NCBI GenBank assembly: GCA_913778275.1
Contig: CAJYWN010000002.1
Span: forward strand, 139,657 to 203,656
Length of the DNA stretch: 64,000 nucleotides
Source of the DNA: an uncultured Chryseobacterium sp.
Lineage (GTDB): Bacteria > Bacteroidota > Bacteroidia > Flavobacteriales > Weeksellaceae
Direction of reading: 5' to 3'
The position numbers and the translations under genes were made by a program. Numbering within the stretch: position 1 is the first letter of the stretch; the number at the start of each line of letters is the position of its first letter. The notes beneath the pieces were generated by a model. It was not told where the DNA came from. It made no database searches and saw only the letters and a program-made list of their open reading frames with translations. This document shows, piece by piece, positions 9,043-16,510 of this stretch.

Positions 9043-9381
9043 ATGGAGCACTTTGATATAGCTTTGGTCAGGACATTGTTGCATTACTTCCTGCATTTTG
9101 TTTTTCCGGTTTTTATTGCTTTGGTTTTTTACCGCAAAACATGGAAGAAAACGTATCTCATCCTGTTGGCCACCATGCTCGTAGACCTGGACCATCTTTT
9201 TGCAGATCCTATTTTTGATCCAGCCAGAGGAAGTGTGGGATTTCATTTTTTACATTCGTATTATGCTATTGCGGTGTATTTTTTGATGCTGTTTTTCAAA
9301 GGAAATATAAGAATTGTAGGGATCGGACTGCTGTTCCATATGCTGACTGATCTTCAGGATTTTTATTGCTGGAGCCATTAA
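9043..9381 (+). CDS. DUF6122 family small membrane protein
   Basis: 112 residues, four predicted membrane helices. His/Asp-rich motifs lie at the membrane edge: LLHYFLHFVFP, MLVDLDHLFADP, FHFLHSYYA and LLFHMLTDLQDF. The pattern D-x-D-H plus HxxxD is shared with YdjM/LexA-controlled membrane metal-dependent hydrolase-like proteins. I assign it to DUF6122 from memory. Metal binding is plausible; the reaction is unknown. It stands alone between the AlkD-like and ChaA-like genes. Confidence 0.75.
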   Translation: MEHFDIALVRTLLHYFLHFVFPVFIALVFYRKTWKKTYLILLATMLVDLDHLFADPIFDPARGSVGFHFLHSYYAIAVYFLMLFFKGNIRIVGIGLLFHMLTDLQDFYCWSH

Positions 9382-9446
9382 AATAAGATTAACATTTTCT
9401 TTTGATATTTTAAAAGTCATAGATTTTTTGTATTTTACAGACACGT

Positions 9447-10517
9447 ATGAAAATAAAGGAACTTTTACATTATACTTACATTTTTCCCATCCTTGCCGTT
9501 GGATATTACTTCTCCGGTCTAATGGGCACCGGGATTATTTTTGATGTAATTGCCGGAGTTTTATTGACTGGAAGTGTGCTTTCTGCTGTTCACCATGCAG
9601 AAGTTGTCGCTCACAAAGTAGGAGAGCCTTTCGGAACGATAATTCTTGCGCTCTGTATTACCATATTGGAAGTAGCACTCATTATTTCATTGATGGTAGC
9701 CGGTGGCGATCAGGCAATTACCCTTGCCAGAGATACCGTATTTGCTGCGGTGATGCTGATTCTTAACGGAATTTTGGGGATCTGTATTTTGGTAGGCGGT
9801 GTGAAATATTATGAACAGTTTTTTGCAAGAACATCTGCAACAACCTATCTGGTAAGCATTGTATCAATTCTTATTCTTACGCTTGTTCTCCCGAATTTTA
9901 CTTCAAGTGTTAACGGCCCGTTTTACAACCAGGCGCAGTTGATATTCGTTTCTGTTGCCTGCCTTGTCATTTACAGTATTTTCCTGATGGTTCAAACGGT
10001 AAGGCACCGAAATTATTTTATTGTTCCCGAAGAACATCCTGAAGAAAACTACATTCCTTCTTTTCAGAAAACATTGATCAGCTTTATTTTCCTGGTGATC
10101 TGTCTGGCAATTGTTGTATTTATGGCGAAAGGACTTTCTTCCACCATTGAAAATATGGTTCAGAGCATAGGAGCTCCAAAATCGTTGGTGGGTGTGATCA
10201 TTGCGGCTGTGGTTTTATTACCGGAAGGGGTGGCTGCGATACGGGCTGCCAGAAGCAATCAGATCCAGTCGAGTCTTAATCTGGCGTTAGGCTCTGCTTT
10301 GGCAAGTATTGGGCTTACCATACCGGCGGTTTCCGTAGTGTGTATTCTGTACGATATTCCATTGGTATTGGGACTCGATAAAAAAGACATCATTTTGCTT
10401 TCATTATCGGTATTTATCGTCATGCTTTCGCTAAGTCGTGGTAAAACCAATATTTTGTATGGAACGGTACTGCTGGTAAACCTTGCAGCGTATATTTTCA
10501 CGGTAATTGTTCCTTAG
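9447..10517 (+). CDS. calcium:proton antiporter, ChaA-like
   Basis: 356 residues with about 11 membrane spans. The two inverted cation-exchanger repeats are visible through their acidic motifs: GEPFGTIILAL followed by ITILEVALI in the first half, and LLPEGVAAIRAARSNQIQSS in the second. This is the CaCA superfamily, ChaA branch, exporting Ca2+ (and possibly Na+ or K+) against protons. The inner-membrane location follows from the spans. A long hydrophilic loop (about 185-205) separates the halves. It is convergent with the haemoglobin gene, with 11 nt between stops. Confidence 0.87.
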   Translation: MKIKELLHYTYIFPILAVGYYFSGLMGTGIIFDVIAGVLLTGSVLSAVHHAEVVAHKVGEPFGTIILALCITILEVALIISLMVAGGDQAITLARDTVFAAVMLILNGILGICILVGGVKYYEQFFARTSATTYLVSIVSILILTLVLPNFTSSVNGPFYNQAQLIFVSVACLVIYSIFLMVQTVRHRNYFIVPEEHPEENYIPSFQKTLISFIFLVICLAIVVFMAKGLSSTIENMVQSIGAPKSLVGVIIAAVVLLPEGVAAIRAARSNQIQSSLNLALGSALASIGLTIPAVSVVCILYDIPLVLGLDKKDIILLSLSVFIVMLSLSRGKTNILYGTVLLVNLAAYIFTVIVP

Positions 10518-10528
10518 ATCGTTAAAAA

Positions 10529-10909
10529 CTACAGTCTTCTTGCAAGGTCCATTTTGAAGGCCATCAGCTTGGCAATATTCTCGGATTTGTAAATGGACAT
10601 GTCTGCATTTTCACCTGCAAAATTTTCCTCAATGGTAGCTTTCCACAGTTCAAGCCAGCGGTCGAAATGTTTCTGTTCCATCGCCTGTATTTCATTAATA
10701 GGGAAGTGAGCTCCCATAGGATTTCCCTTATACGTCATCTGCCCGAACAGTATCGATTCCCAGAATGCATACATTTTGGGTAAATGCTTATCCCAGTCTA
10801 CCTTGGCAATATCGGTAAAGAAGAAACCTATCATTTCATCCTTAATGACTTTCGCATAAAAAGAATTAACAAGATGTTCTATATCTTCCCGTGATTCAAG
10901 CTTTTTCAT
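10529..10909 (-). CDS. group III truncated haemoglobin
   Basis: 126 residues. The 2-on-2 globin layout of group III (trHbP) is clear: IEHLVNSFYAKVIKDEMIGFFF at the start, DKHLPKMYAFWESILFG, YKGNPMGAHFPI, and the proximal His in EQKHFDRWLELW. It is likely haem-binding, with a role in oxygen, NO or redox handling in the cytoplasm; substrates cannot be read from sequence. Its promoter must lie in 10910-11085, beside the left end of the toxin-cassette array. Confidence 0.9.
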   Translation of the reverse strand: MKKLESREDIEHLVNSFYAKVIKDEMIGFFFTDIAKVDWDKHLPKMYAFWESILFGQMTYKGNPMGAHFPINEIQAMEQKHFDRWLELWKATIEENFAGENADMSIYKSENIAKLMAFKMDLARRL

Positions 10910-11085
10910 AGTTCAAAATTAAGGTAAAATTCAATCGGAAATTTATTATCGGACTTGATAAATTTCATGATTTATGGCTTGGATCGAGTGATTAACAATT
11001 TAGAAAAAATTTGTTTAGTCTTGAAAACGAAAAGCCGCTAAAATTTCTGTTGGGTAATTTCATAAATCTGTAAAAAACTCCTAAG

Positions 11086-11174
11086 CTTATATCCTCATTA
11101 ATTCTCTTAAAATTTCTATTTTTATCCTTGAGATATTATTTAGCATTGTCTAATGCTTTTTCTTTTGTTATCAT
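11086..11174 (-). pseudogene. broken immunity gene, truncated duplicate of 11679-11966
   Basis: It starts with the ATG directly after the stop of the metallopeptidase cassette at 11175. The first 12 codons match the intact immunity gene at 11679-11966 apart from two conservative changes. Codon 13 is TAA (11136-11138) where the intact copy has CAA, a single-base nonsense change. Similarity continues in frame past the stop for about 17 codons and ends near 11086. There it runs into AAAAAACTCCTAAGC, which looks like half of the hairpin that bounds the other cassettes. So this copy carries both a nonsense mutation and a 3' deletion, and the adjoining toxin copy has no intact cognate immunity gene of its own. 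Confidence 0.85.
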
Positions 11175-11627
11175 TTATTTTAAATTTAAGATTTGATACA
11201 TATTGACTTTCTGTCTTTTTTTAGAAATATCATTTACATCAAACGGTAAAACTTCTTTTACGGGATTTCCAGAAGCATCTGTTCCGCCAAAATTTTTATA
11301 ATACTTATTAATATATCTTTCAGCATGTTTTAATTCTTCTTTATTAAGATACTTAGAATATTCCACCATCTTATCATACACGAATTTCTCTCTCTCCACC
11401 AAAGATTTTTGCATAAATGCTTTCATCCCTATCTGCTGAAAATCCCGCTTATGCATAAGCTCGTGTAAGGTTTCGTAGATGGTTGCGTTTTCTCTTAAAA
11501 TCAATTTCATTTTTATCTCATCTGTAACGAACATTACTGCATTATGAGCTTCCAACATTAAAGGATTTCCAGATTTAAGAAAGAATCCTTCTACTTCAAA
11601 AGTTACGGCTCCTTTTCCAATTTGCAT
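11175..11627 (-). CDS. orphan zincin-like metallopeptidase toxin domain, copy 2
   Basis: 150 residues from ATG at 11627. This is a toxin tip without any delivery or pretoxin region. HELMH at residues 55-59 is the HExxH zinc motif, set in YETLHELMHKRD as in metallopeptidase toxin domains of bacterial polymorphic toxins (Tox-MPTase group). The target is unknown. It is about 91% identical to the neighbouring copy at 11967-12419. Homology to that copy starts at the ATG, just after a hairpin, so this ATG is probably fortuitous and the sequence a stored cassette. Its own immunity gene (11086-11174) is broken. Expression is uncertain. Confidence 0.7.
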   Translation of the reverse strand: MQIGKGAVTFEVEGFFLKSGNPLMLEAHNAVMFVTDEIKMKLILRENATIYETLHELMHKRDFQQIGMKAFMQKSLVEREKFVYDKMVEYSKYLNKEELKHAERYINKYYKNFGGTDASGNPVKEVLPFDVNDISKKRQKVNMYQILNLK

Positions 11628-11634
11628 TAAAGAA

Positions 11635-11663
11635 AAACTCCAAGGCTTTTAGCTTCGGAGTTA
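11635..11663 (-). terminator. cassette-bounding hairpin, imperfect
   Basis: ACTCCAAGGC and GCTTCGGAGT arms, with two imperfections compared with the other cassette hairpins. On the minus strand it is followed by TTTTTC. It lies after the immunity gene 11679-11966, so it can serve as its terminator. Confidence 0.65.
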
Positions 11664-11678
11664 TATGTTAAAAGGTGT

Positions 11679-11966
11679 TTACTCTTCCCAATCTTCCACG
11701 TAACCGTGTTCTGTCATGGTATATAAAACTTCTCCTGTTTCTGCATCGACTATTACAAACAGAGTCTGGTCTCCATAATATCCTTCACAATAGTATGTTA
11801 TAGTATAAACATCTCTTTCTTGCTCATAATATTTACTATGAGGGTAGACAATTTCTTCTTTTTCTAATAAGATTTTACTTATATCCTCATTAATTTTCTT
11901 AAAATTTCTATTTTTATCCTTGAGATATTGTTTAACATTGTCTATTGCTTTTTCTTTTGTTATCAT
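11679..11966 (-). CDS. candidate immunity protein for zincin toxin
   Basis: 95 residues, acidic (ends HGYVEDWEE), no signal, cytoplasmic. The start codon follows immediately on the stop of toxin cassette 11967-12599, the usual arrangement of a toxin tip and its immunity gene. A central YTITYYCEGYYGDQTLFVIVDAETGEV region looks like a small beta-sheet fold. A truncated, nonsense-mutated relative sits at 11086-11174. Family not recognised; the immunity assignment rests on position and duplication with the toxin. It is the only intact copy and might protect against both toxin copies. Confidence 0.7.
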   Translation of the reverse strand: MITKEKAIDNVKQYLKDKNRNFKKINEDISKILLEKEEIVYPHSKYYEQERDVYTITYYCEGYYGDQTLFVIVDAETGEVLYTMTEHGYVEDWEE

Positions 11967-12599
11967 TTATTTTAAATTTAAGATTTGATACATATTGACT
12001 TTCTGTCTTTTTTTAGGAATATCATTTACATTAAACGGCAAAACTTCTTTTACTGGATTTCCAGAAGCATCTGTTACGCCAAAATTTTTATAATACTTAT
12101 TAATATATCTTTCAGCATGTTTTAATTCTTCTTTATTAAGATACTTAGAATATTCCACCATTTTATCATACACAAATTTTTCACGTTCCACTAAAGATTT
12201 TTGCATAAATGTTTTCACCCCTATCTGCTGGCAATCCCGCATATGCATTAGTTCGTGGAGGGTCTCGTAAAGAGTGGCATTTTCACGTAAAATCAATTTC
12301 ATTTTAACGCCATCTGTAACGAACATCGCGGCATTATGAGCTTCCAACATTAAAGGATTTCCAGATTTAAGAAAGAATCCTTCTACTTCAAAAGCTCCTG
12401 CTCCTTTTCTAATTTGCAATTCTACTTTTAATTGTTTTAGATAACTTTCTATCTTTATAAAATCTGCATCATCAAGAATCTGCCCTAAATACTTTCCTCG
12501 CCTTAATAGTGCAATTTCGACTCTTCTTGCACCCTTGCCACCTCTTACTAAAACCTCATCTATCCATTTAACAAATTTAGATAATTGTTTTGCAAGTTT
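11967..12599 (-). pseudogene. startless toxin cassette: pretoxin remnant plus zincin domain, copy 1
   Basis: The frame is open from 12599, just after an in-frame TGA, to the stop at 11967. No ATG or GTG occurs before the toxin domain; the first usable start is a TTG at 12419. The upstream part encodes LAKQLSKFVKWIDEVLVRGG. This matches the pretoxin tail of the cassette at 12888-13556 and, more loosely, that of the full-length toxin. It then runs into a short linker and the zincin domain with HELMH. This is what a displaced cassette looks like: the DNA homology needed for recombination is kept, the expression signals are not. The immunity gene follows with no gap. It could be silent, or weakly translated from TTG. 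Confidence 0.75.
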
Positions 12600-12600
12600 T

Positions 12601-12637
12601 CAAAACAAGACTCCGAAGGCAAAAGCTTCGGAGTTTT
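12601..12637 (-). terminator. cassette-bounding hairpin
   Basis: CTCCGAAG and CTTCGGAG arms with a 7-nt loop, embedded in CAAAAC/GTTTTG flanks that extend the pairing. It follows immunity gene 12644-12898 and directly abuts the startless cassette. On the minus strand it is followed by CTTGTTTTG rather than a clean T tract, so termination may be weak. Confidence 0.7.
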
Positions 12638-12643
12638 GAGGAG

Positions 12644-12898
12644 TTAATCTTTCTTGATAAAAATTTTATCTTTAAAATCTTCTAATGAATAATTTTCGTT
12701 TAATATCTCTACTAAAATAGATTTACTTTCGCTATTAGGATTATTCTCCATTCCTACGCCTTTTAAAATAAATGCTAAATTATTTTCAAAGTTTTGATAT
12801 TTATCATTAATCAAATATTTATCTCCCTCAAATTTTACTACAAAAATTATTTTGTTCGATAAATTAAACACTTCAAGCACTTCTATTTTATTTGTCAT
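12644..12898 (-). CDS. candidate immunity protein (cassette 3)
   Basis: 84 residues, cytoplasmic, no family recognised. It overlaps the 3' end of the cassette toxin at 12888-13556 by 11 nt, so the two are translationally coupled. A strand-rich start (IEVLEVFNLSNKIIFVVKFEG) is followed by an acidic second half (SLEDFKDKIFIKKD). A cassette hairpin lies directly downstream. The immunity role is inferred from this arrangement only. Confidence 0.65.
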   Translation of the reverse strand: MTNKIEVLEVFNLSNKIIFVVKFEGDKYLINDKYQNFENNLAFILKGVGMENNPNSESKSILVEILNENYSLEDFKDKIFIKKD

Positions 12899-13556
12899 AA
12901 TTTAATCTTTTTAATTCGTTTTTAAAATATTCCAATCTTTCTTTTATTAATTTTACTTCTTCTGTTGGTAATTTCCATTTTGTTGCATTTTCCAACAGTT
13001 CTTCCGCTGCTTCTTTTTCCATTAAGTTTTCAGCAATAATATTATTATATTTATTAACCCAATCATTATACTTTCCACTTCTAAATTGTTCAGCATGAAT
13101 TAATTCCTCATATACAGCTGAAGTTGTTGCATTCTTATTAAGATAAATAAGTTCTTCATTAAAAGTGAGCGCTTCAATTTCTTCATTGTAAACTTTCTCT
13201 CGTGATGCTATATACTCAAAAGAATTTTTATCATATACTAAATCTCCGCCGAGTTTTTTAAATTCATCTTGTAATTCTCTAAGTAATTTTTTGCTTATAG
13301 GTTTTCCTACAATTTTAGAAAATAATTCAATCCGTTTGGCTTCTTGCAAAGCTTCTTCAACTTTTAGAGCACCCTTTCCACCTCTTACCAAAACTTCATC
13401 TATCCATTTAACAAATTTAGATAATTGTTTTGCAAGCTTTGCAATACCTTTTATTATAGTAACGATCGTTACTATAATATCTATTGCCAAAATAAGATCC
13501 TCTCCTTCATTGTGTTGTATTTGGTATTTATTAAGGTTGGGGTTAGTATTTATCAA
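12888..13556 (-). CDS. displaced toxin cassette with pretoxin remnant and zincin-like helix
   Basis: 222 codons from a TTG at 13556; the frame has no ATG nearby upstream. Residues 8-63 repeat the pretoxin region of the 604-residue toxin (NKYQIQHNEGEDLILAID and onward). The DNA differs from the parent by about one base over 60 in the best stretch. The rest is a distinct tip of about 160 residues. Its helix VYEELIHAEQ resembles a zincin HExxH helix, but with Glu150 where the first zinc His would be. Either this is a different fold or the motif has degenerated. The 3' end overlaps its immunity candidate by 11 nt. Probably a donor cassette; expression is doubtful because of the TTG start. Confidence 0.65.
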   Translation of the reverse strand: MINTNPNLNKYQIQHNEGEDLILAIDIIVTIVTIIKGIAKLAKQLSKFVKWIDEVLVRGGKGALKVEEALQEAKRIELFSKIVGKPISKKLLRELQDEFKKLGGDLVYDKNSFEYIASREKVYNEEIEALTFNEELIYLNKNATTSAVYEELIHAEQFRSGKYNDWVNKYNNIIAENLMEKEAAEELLENATKWKLPTEEVKLIKERLEYFKNELKRLNYDK

Positions 13557-13578
13557 GATTATTTGTTCAAAATAAAAA

Positions 13579-13604
13579 ACTCCGAAGCATTTTTGCTCCG
13601 GAGT
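13579..13604 (-). terminator. cassette-bounding hairpin / terminator
   Basis: ACTCCGAAGCA and TGCTCCGGAGT arms (one mismatch), 4-nt loop, then on the minus strand TTTTTTATTTT. A good intrinsic terminator for 13612-13836. Confidence 0.8.
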
Positions 13605-13611
13605 GTAAAAC

Positions 13612-13836
13612 TTACTCTGGTCTTATTTCTCTATCTTTGTACTTTTCGTAATTACTTCTGATGTCTTCTGCTAATTCTTTCAGTTCCTCGAAATTATAAT
13701 TAAGTTCCTCGCCAATAAGCTTAAACTCTCGTGAAGTATCTGTAAAACTTTGATAAAAAACTACACGAAATATTTTTTTATCATCTTCTTCATACAAAAT
13801 GAAATCCCAGTTGTGTTTGTAAAGTTCTGTTCTCAT
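13612..13836 (-). CDS. orphan immunity-like protein
   Basis: 74 residues, acidic and hydrophilic, no signal (MRTELYKHNWDFILYEEDD). Its C-terminal half is a charged helix (NFEELKELAEDIRSNYEKY). It sits alone between two cassette hairpins with no toxin frame before it, so it looks like an immunity gene retained after loss of its toxin. That is an inference from context; no family is recognised. A terminator follows at 13579-13604. Confidence 0.6.
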   Translation of the reverse strand: MRTELYKHNWDFILYEEDDKKIFRVVFYQSFTDTSREFKLIGEELNYNFEELKELAEDIRSNYEKYKDREIRPE

Positions 13837-13893
13837 TTTTTTAAATATTTAACCGTGTAATGTGTATTTCAATCTTATTATTTCCAACTACAA

Positions 13894-13921
13894 TAAAAAC
13901 TCCGAAGCAAAGACTTCGGAG
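13894..13921 (-). terminator. cassette-bounding hairpin / terminator
   Basis: CTCCGAAG (13900-13907) and CTTCGGAG (13914-13921) with a 6-nt loop, then on the minus strand TTTTTATTG. It ends the full-length toxin-immunity unit. Confidence 0.8.
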
Positions 13922-13933
13922 AATTGATAATAA

Positions 13934-14305
13934 TTATTTCTTGATACGTTTGTTAAACTCTTTCCAATCAAACTCAAAGCCTAAGTTTTTTGTAACATAA
14001 TCAAATATTTCATCAAAATTAGGTTCGTGTTCTTTTGCAAAATCATACCATCCCTTAGAAAATTCCGAATATTCATCTGCAAAGGCTTCACCTTGAGTAC
14101 GCATGCCTTTATGGGTACTTGCCAACCAATACTTTTTCTTTTCATCTAAACTCATTTTAGGATAGGTTTCTTCCCAGAATTTGTTGAAAGAATTTGTAAA
14201 CTCTTGTGTTTCTTTTAAATGCTTTGCTCTTTCTGTAGAACTCAAACTTGATAGATATTCTTGATATTCTTTTTCTATTTTTTTATTTAAATCTTCTATA
14301 CTCAT
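13934..14305 (-). CDS. candidate immunity protein for the ADP-ribosyltransferase toxin
   Basis: 123 residues, cytoplasmic, highly charged and helical (EKEYQEYLSSLSSTERAKHL, KYWLASTHKGMRTQGEAF, DEIFDYVTKNLGFEFDW). It starts 6 nt after the toxin stop at 14312 and is closed by an intrinsic terminator, the standard place for the cognate immunity gene. Family not recognised. Binding to and blocking of the ART tip is predicted from position alone. Confidence 0.7.
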   Translation of the reverse strand: MSIEDLNKKIEKEYQEYLSSLSSTERAKHLKETQEFTNSFNKFWEETYPKMSLDEKKKYWLASTHKGMRTQGEAFADEYSEFSKGWYDFAKEHEPNFDEIFDYVTKNLGFEFDWKEFNKRIKK

Positions 14306-14311
14306 AATAAT

Positions 14312-16126
14312 TTATTTTTCTACTAATTTTATTTCATAACCTCTTTTAACAGGTTTTATATACTCAACCTTAAACTTACGTCCTTGCTTTAACAATAATT
14401 CTTCTTTTGCATAACCTCTTATTTTAATACCATCTGCAAAATCTGAAATTATTGGAGCGTCTTTTACTTCCATTCTCAAGAAAACATTCTTTTTCGGTTT
14501 GTCAAAAAATGCAGCATTGGTATTACTTCCACAAGATACAAAATCATTATATTCAACCGTTTTTCCTTTGCTATGTTTTTTTAGGAAAGATTCCAAAATA
14601 TCATCATCACTAAATTCTAATGCCCGGAAAGCGGTTCCGTTATATTTTGGCATTTTCTCCAATGCACTGGTTAAGAGTCTTGCTATTTCTTTTGTTTTAT
14701 TTGCATTTATCCCATTTCGTAGCCAATTATTCAGATCCCAATAATAATGGTTTGTGGTATAGCTCCAAAGCGTATAAGCATCTGTTTTGGTAAGATTTTT
14801 ATTCTTTGCAAGAATCTCATCAATCTCATTAAGAAATCTGAAATCATTTTCATTATGATATTTGGTGTAATATTCTAAGATGTCATCTTCTGATTTACCC
14901 ATTTTCTTTAATGCTTCAAAAAACTCTTCTGGTATATTTCTCCTAATTATGGTTTGGGTAACTTCTCCAAAAACAATTCTTCCTTTAATAAACTTTCTAC
15001 CATTTCTCCCTAAAATAACATCAATCCATTTCGTAAATTTAGGTAAAAGCTCAGCAAGTTTCGCAATACCTTTTATTATGGTAACGATCGTTACTATAAT
15101 ATCTATTGCCAAAATAAGATCCTCTCCTTCATTATGTTGTATTTGGTATTGGTTAAGTTTAGGATCGTCATAGCGGGCATACTTGTAATCTTTAATACCT
15201 TCTATCGCATCTTTAAAGACTTTGGCTGGATCTTTCAAAACAGCTCCCAAAGCTTCTTCTACACCTTCTCTTATTTCTAAAAATTCTAAATTGGTTTCAC
15301 CTCCTGCTAAATCACCAACGGTAATATTGATTGCCAACAAAGCAAGATCTAAAAATCCGCCAACAAATTCTACCAAGCCATTCCATACTCCACAAAGAAA
15401 TGGTATTTTTAACTTGATATCATCTCTGTTTTCAATGAGCCACTTGTCTAAATCTTCAATACTTTTTATCTGCTCATCAATTCCTTTGATGATGTCTTCA
15501 ATACTTTGTACTTTAAATTCTTTACCCAATATTTTAAAAGACTTCAAAATTTCTAACTGATCTTTTACTTTTTTGAGTGTTTTTTTTAAAGAATTACATT
15601 TTTGTATAAAATAGTTAAACGCTTTTTCTGGTTCTGCAAAAAGATATTCATCTGATTTCAATGTAGGATCCCATTGTTCTCTGGAGAACCGCTCATCTTT
15701 TCGGAAAGAATCTGAAATGCTTTCTGTTATTTTCCTGATAAAGTTTTGCACATCTAAAGCAGATACCGAAATGAATTTGGTCTGTAATTTAATAGATTCT
15801 AAAAAAGCTTCAGCTATCTCATCTTCATTATAATGAAACGTATTATTGTTTTTGCACTGCTCGTAAATATATTGAGCCCAATATTCCGGTAAATCTACAG
15901 TACCCTTATATTCATGGTGGTACTTAACCATTGCATCACTCATTTTGATAAGCAATACTCTGCCCAAGCTAATCGTATGATCGTCCTTTTCTGCATACAT
16001 GATAAAATCTGTCTCCTCGTCATCCGTTCCTTTAGAATTTTTGAGTTTCAAGTTTTCTTCCCGAAATTCTTTGATGAGTTTGGTAGCGTCATAATCATGT
16101 ACTATTTCATATTTCCAATATCCCAT
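14312..16126 (-). CDS. polymorphic toxin with C-terminal ADP-ribosyltransferase domain
   Basis: 604 residues with no Sec signal. Residues 1-235 are an unfamiliar charged helical region with predicted coiled coil at 170-235. Residues 240-275 are hydrophobic (CGVWNGLVEFVGGFLDLALL) and could enter membranes. Residues 324-372 are the pretoxin segment repeated in downstream cassettes (QYQIQHNEGEDLILAID, then IVTIVTIIKGIAKL). From about 400 on it matches an ADP-ribosyltransferase exoenzyme fold: YTLWSYTTNHYYWDLNNWLR, Arg501 in GTAFRAL, Ser531 in NDFVSCGS, and Glu575/Glu576 in YAKEELLL before GRKFKVEYI. It probably modifies a target in a rival cell. It follows the 88-codon gene by 6 nt, and an immunity candidate follows it by 6 nt. 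Confidence 0.8.
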   Translation of the reverse strand: MGYWKYEIVHDYDATKLIKEFREENLKLKNSKGTDDEETDFIMYAEKDDHTISLGRVLLIKMSDAMVKYHHEYKGTVDLPEYWAQYIYEQCKNNNTFHYNEDEIAEAFLESIKLQTKFISVSALDVQNFIRKITESISDSFRKDERFSREQWDPTLKSDEYLFAEPEKAFNYFIQKCNSLKKTLKKVKDQLEILKSFKILGKEFKVQSIEDIIKGIDEQIKSIEDLDKWLIENRDDIKLKIPFLCGVWNGLVEFVGGFLDLALLAINITVGDLAGGETNLEFLEIREGVEEALGAVLKDPAKVFKDAIEGIKDYKYARYDDPKLNQYQIQHNEGEDLILAIDIIVTIVTIIKGIAKLAELLPKFTKWIDVILGRNGRKFIKGRIVFGEVTQTIIRRNIPEEFFEALKKMGKSEDDILEYYTKYHNENDFRFLNEIDEILAKNKNLTKTDAYTLWSYTTNHYYWDLNNWLRNGINANKTKEIARLLTSALEKMPKYNGTAFRALEFSDDDILESFLKKHSKGKTVEYNDFVSCGSNTNAAFFDKPKKNVFLRMEVKDAPIISDFADGIKIRGYAKEELLLKQGRKFKVEYIKPVKRGYEIKLVEK

Positions 16127-16132
16127 AGCTTG

Positions 16133-16399
16133 TCATTTTGGTATTTGTCCTTTGATTATTTCTCTTATTTCTCTATAGAATACACTGTCTTTACCTAAAG
16201 GGGTGCTTAATGCTATTTCATTAGAAATTTCATAAAATGTTTTATCTGTTTTTATATCTTCAAACCCTCCATATCCCATTTGCTGCATCATGGAAGGATT
16301 GTCCAGTGGGATATGGTTTTGAAAATCGGCTAGAAGCTCCTGTTGGGTAATGCTGTCAAAATCTTCTATTTCTTTTAAATATTCTTCGTAAGTCATCAT
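16133..16399 (-). CDS. small protein of toxin operon, unknown
   Basis: 88 residues, no signal, no recognised family. Begins MMTYEEYLKEIEDF and contains PSMMQQMGYGGFEDIK and a C-terminal basic helix (FYREIREIIKGQIPK). It lies between the 1253-residue gene and the toxin gene, 6 nt before the latter. It is a candidate adaptor or chaperone that loads the toxin onto its carrier. That role is a guess from gene order. Confidence 0.6.
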   Translation of the reverse strand: MMTYEEYLKEIEDFDSITQQELLADFQNHIPLDNPSMMQQMGYGGFEDIKTDKTFYEISNEIALSTPLGKDSVFYREIREIIKGQIPK

Positions 16400-16423
16400 T
16401 TTTTGCTTTTAGCTTTTGGCTTA

Positions 16424-16451
16424 TGGCGGTTAGCTCTTTTTCTAACCGCCA
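16424..16451 (-). other. 10-bp hairpin without T tract in toxin operon
   Basis: TGGCGGTTAG (16424-16433) and CTAACCGCCA (16442-16451), perfect, 8-nt loop, in the 111-nt gap between the 1253-codon gene and the 88-codon gene. No T run follows on the minus strand, so it is not a standard terminator. It could act in transcript processing or set the ratio between the large protein and the toxin. Confidence 0.55.
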
Positions 16452-16510
16452 CTTGCCTAAAGCAGGTTAATATTTAACTTCCGGCACTTAGTCTATTGCC
16501 TAAAGATTAT

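Larger units (their letters stand above)
11086..12419 (-). repeat. tandem duplication of toxin-immunity cassette, 792-bp offset
   Basis: Two copies of about 542 bp, 11086-11627 and 11878-12419, offset by exactly 792 bp. Each carries a zincin-like toxin domain followed by the start of the same immunity gene. By my count the encoded toxin domains differ at 14 of 150 positions. Differences cluster in the first half; residues 71-113 are identical, as is the last stretch. Only the right-hand copy keeps a full immunity gene. Confidence 0.85.
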
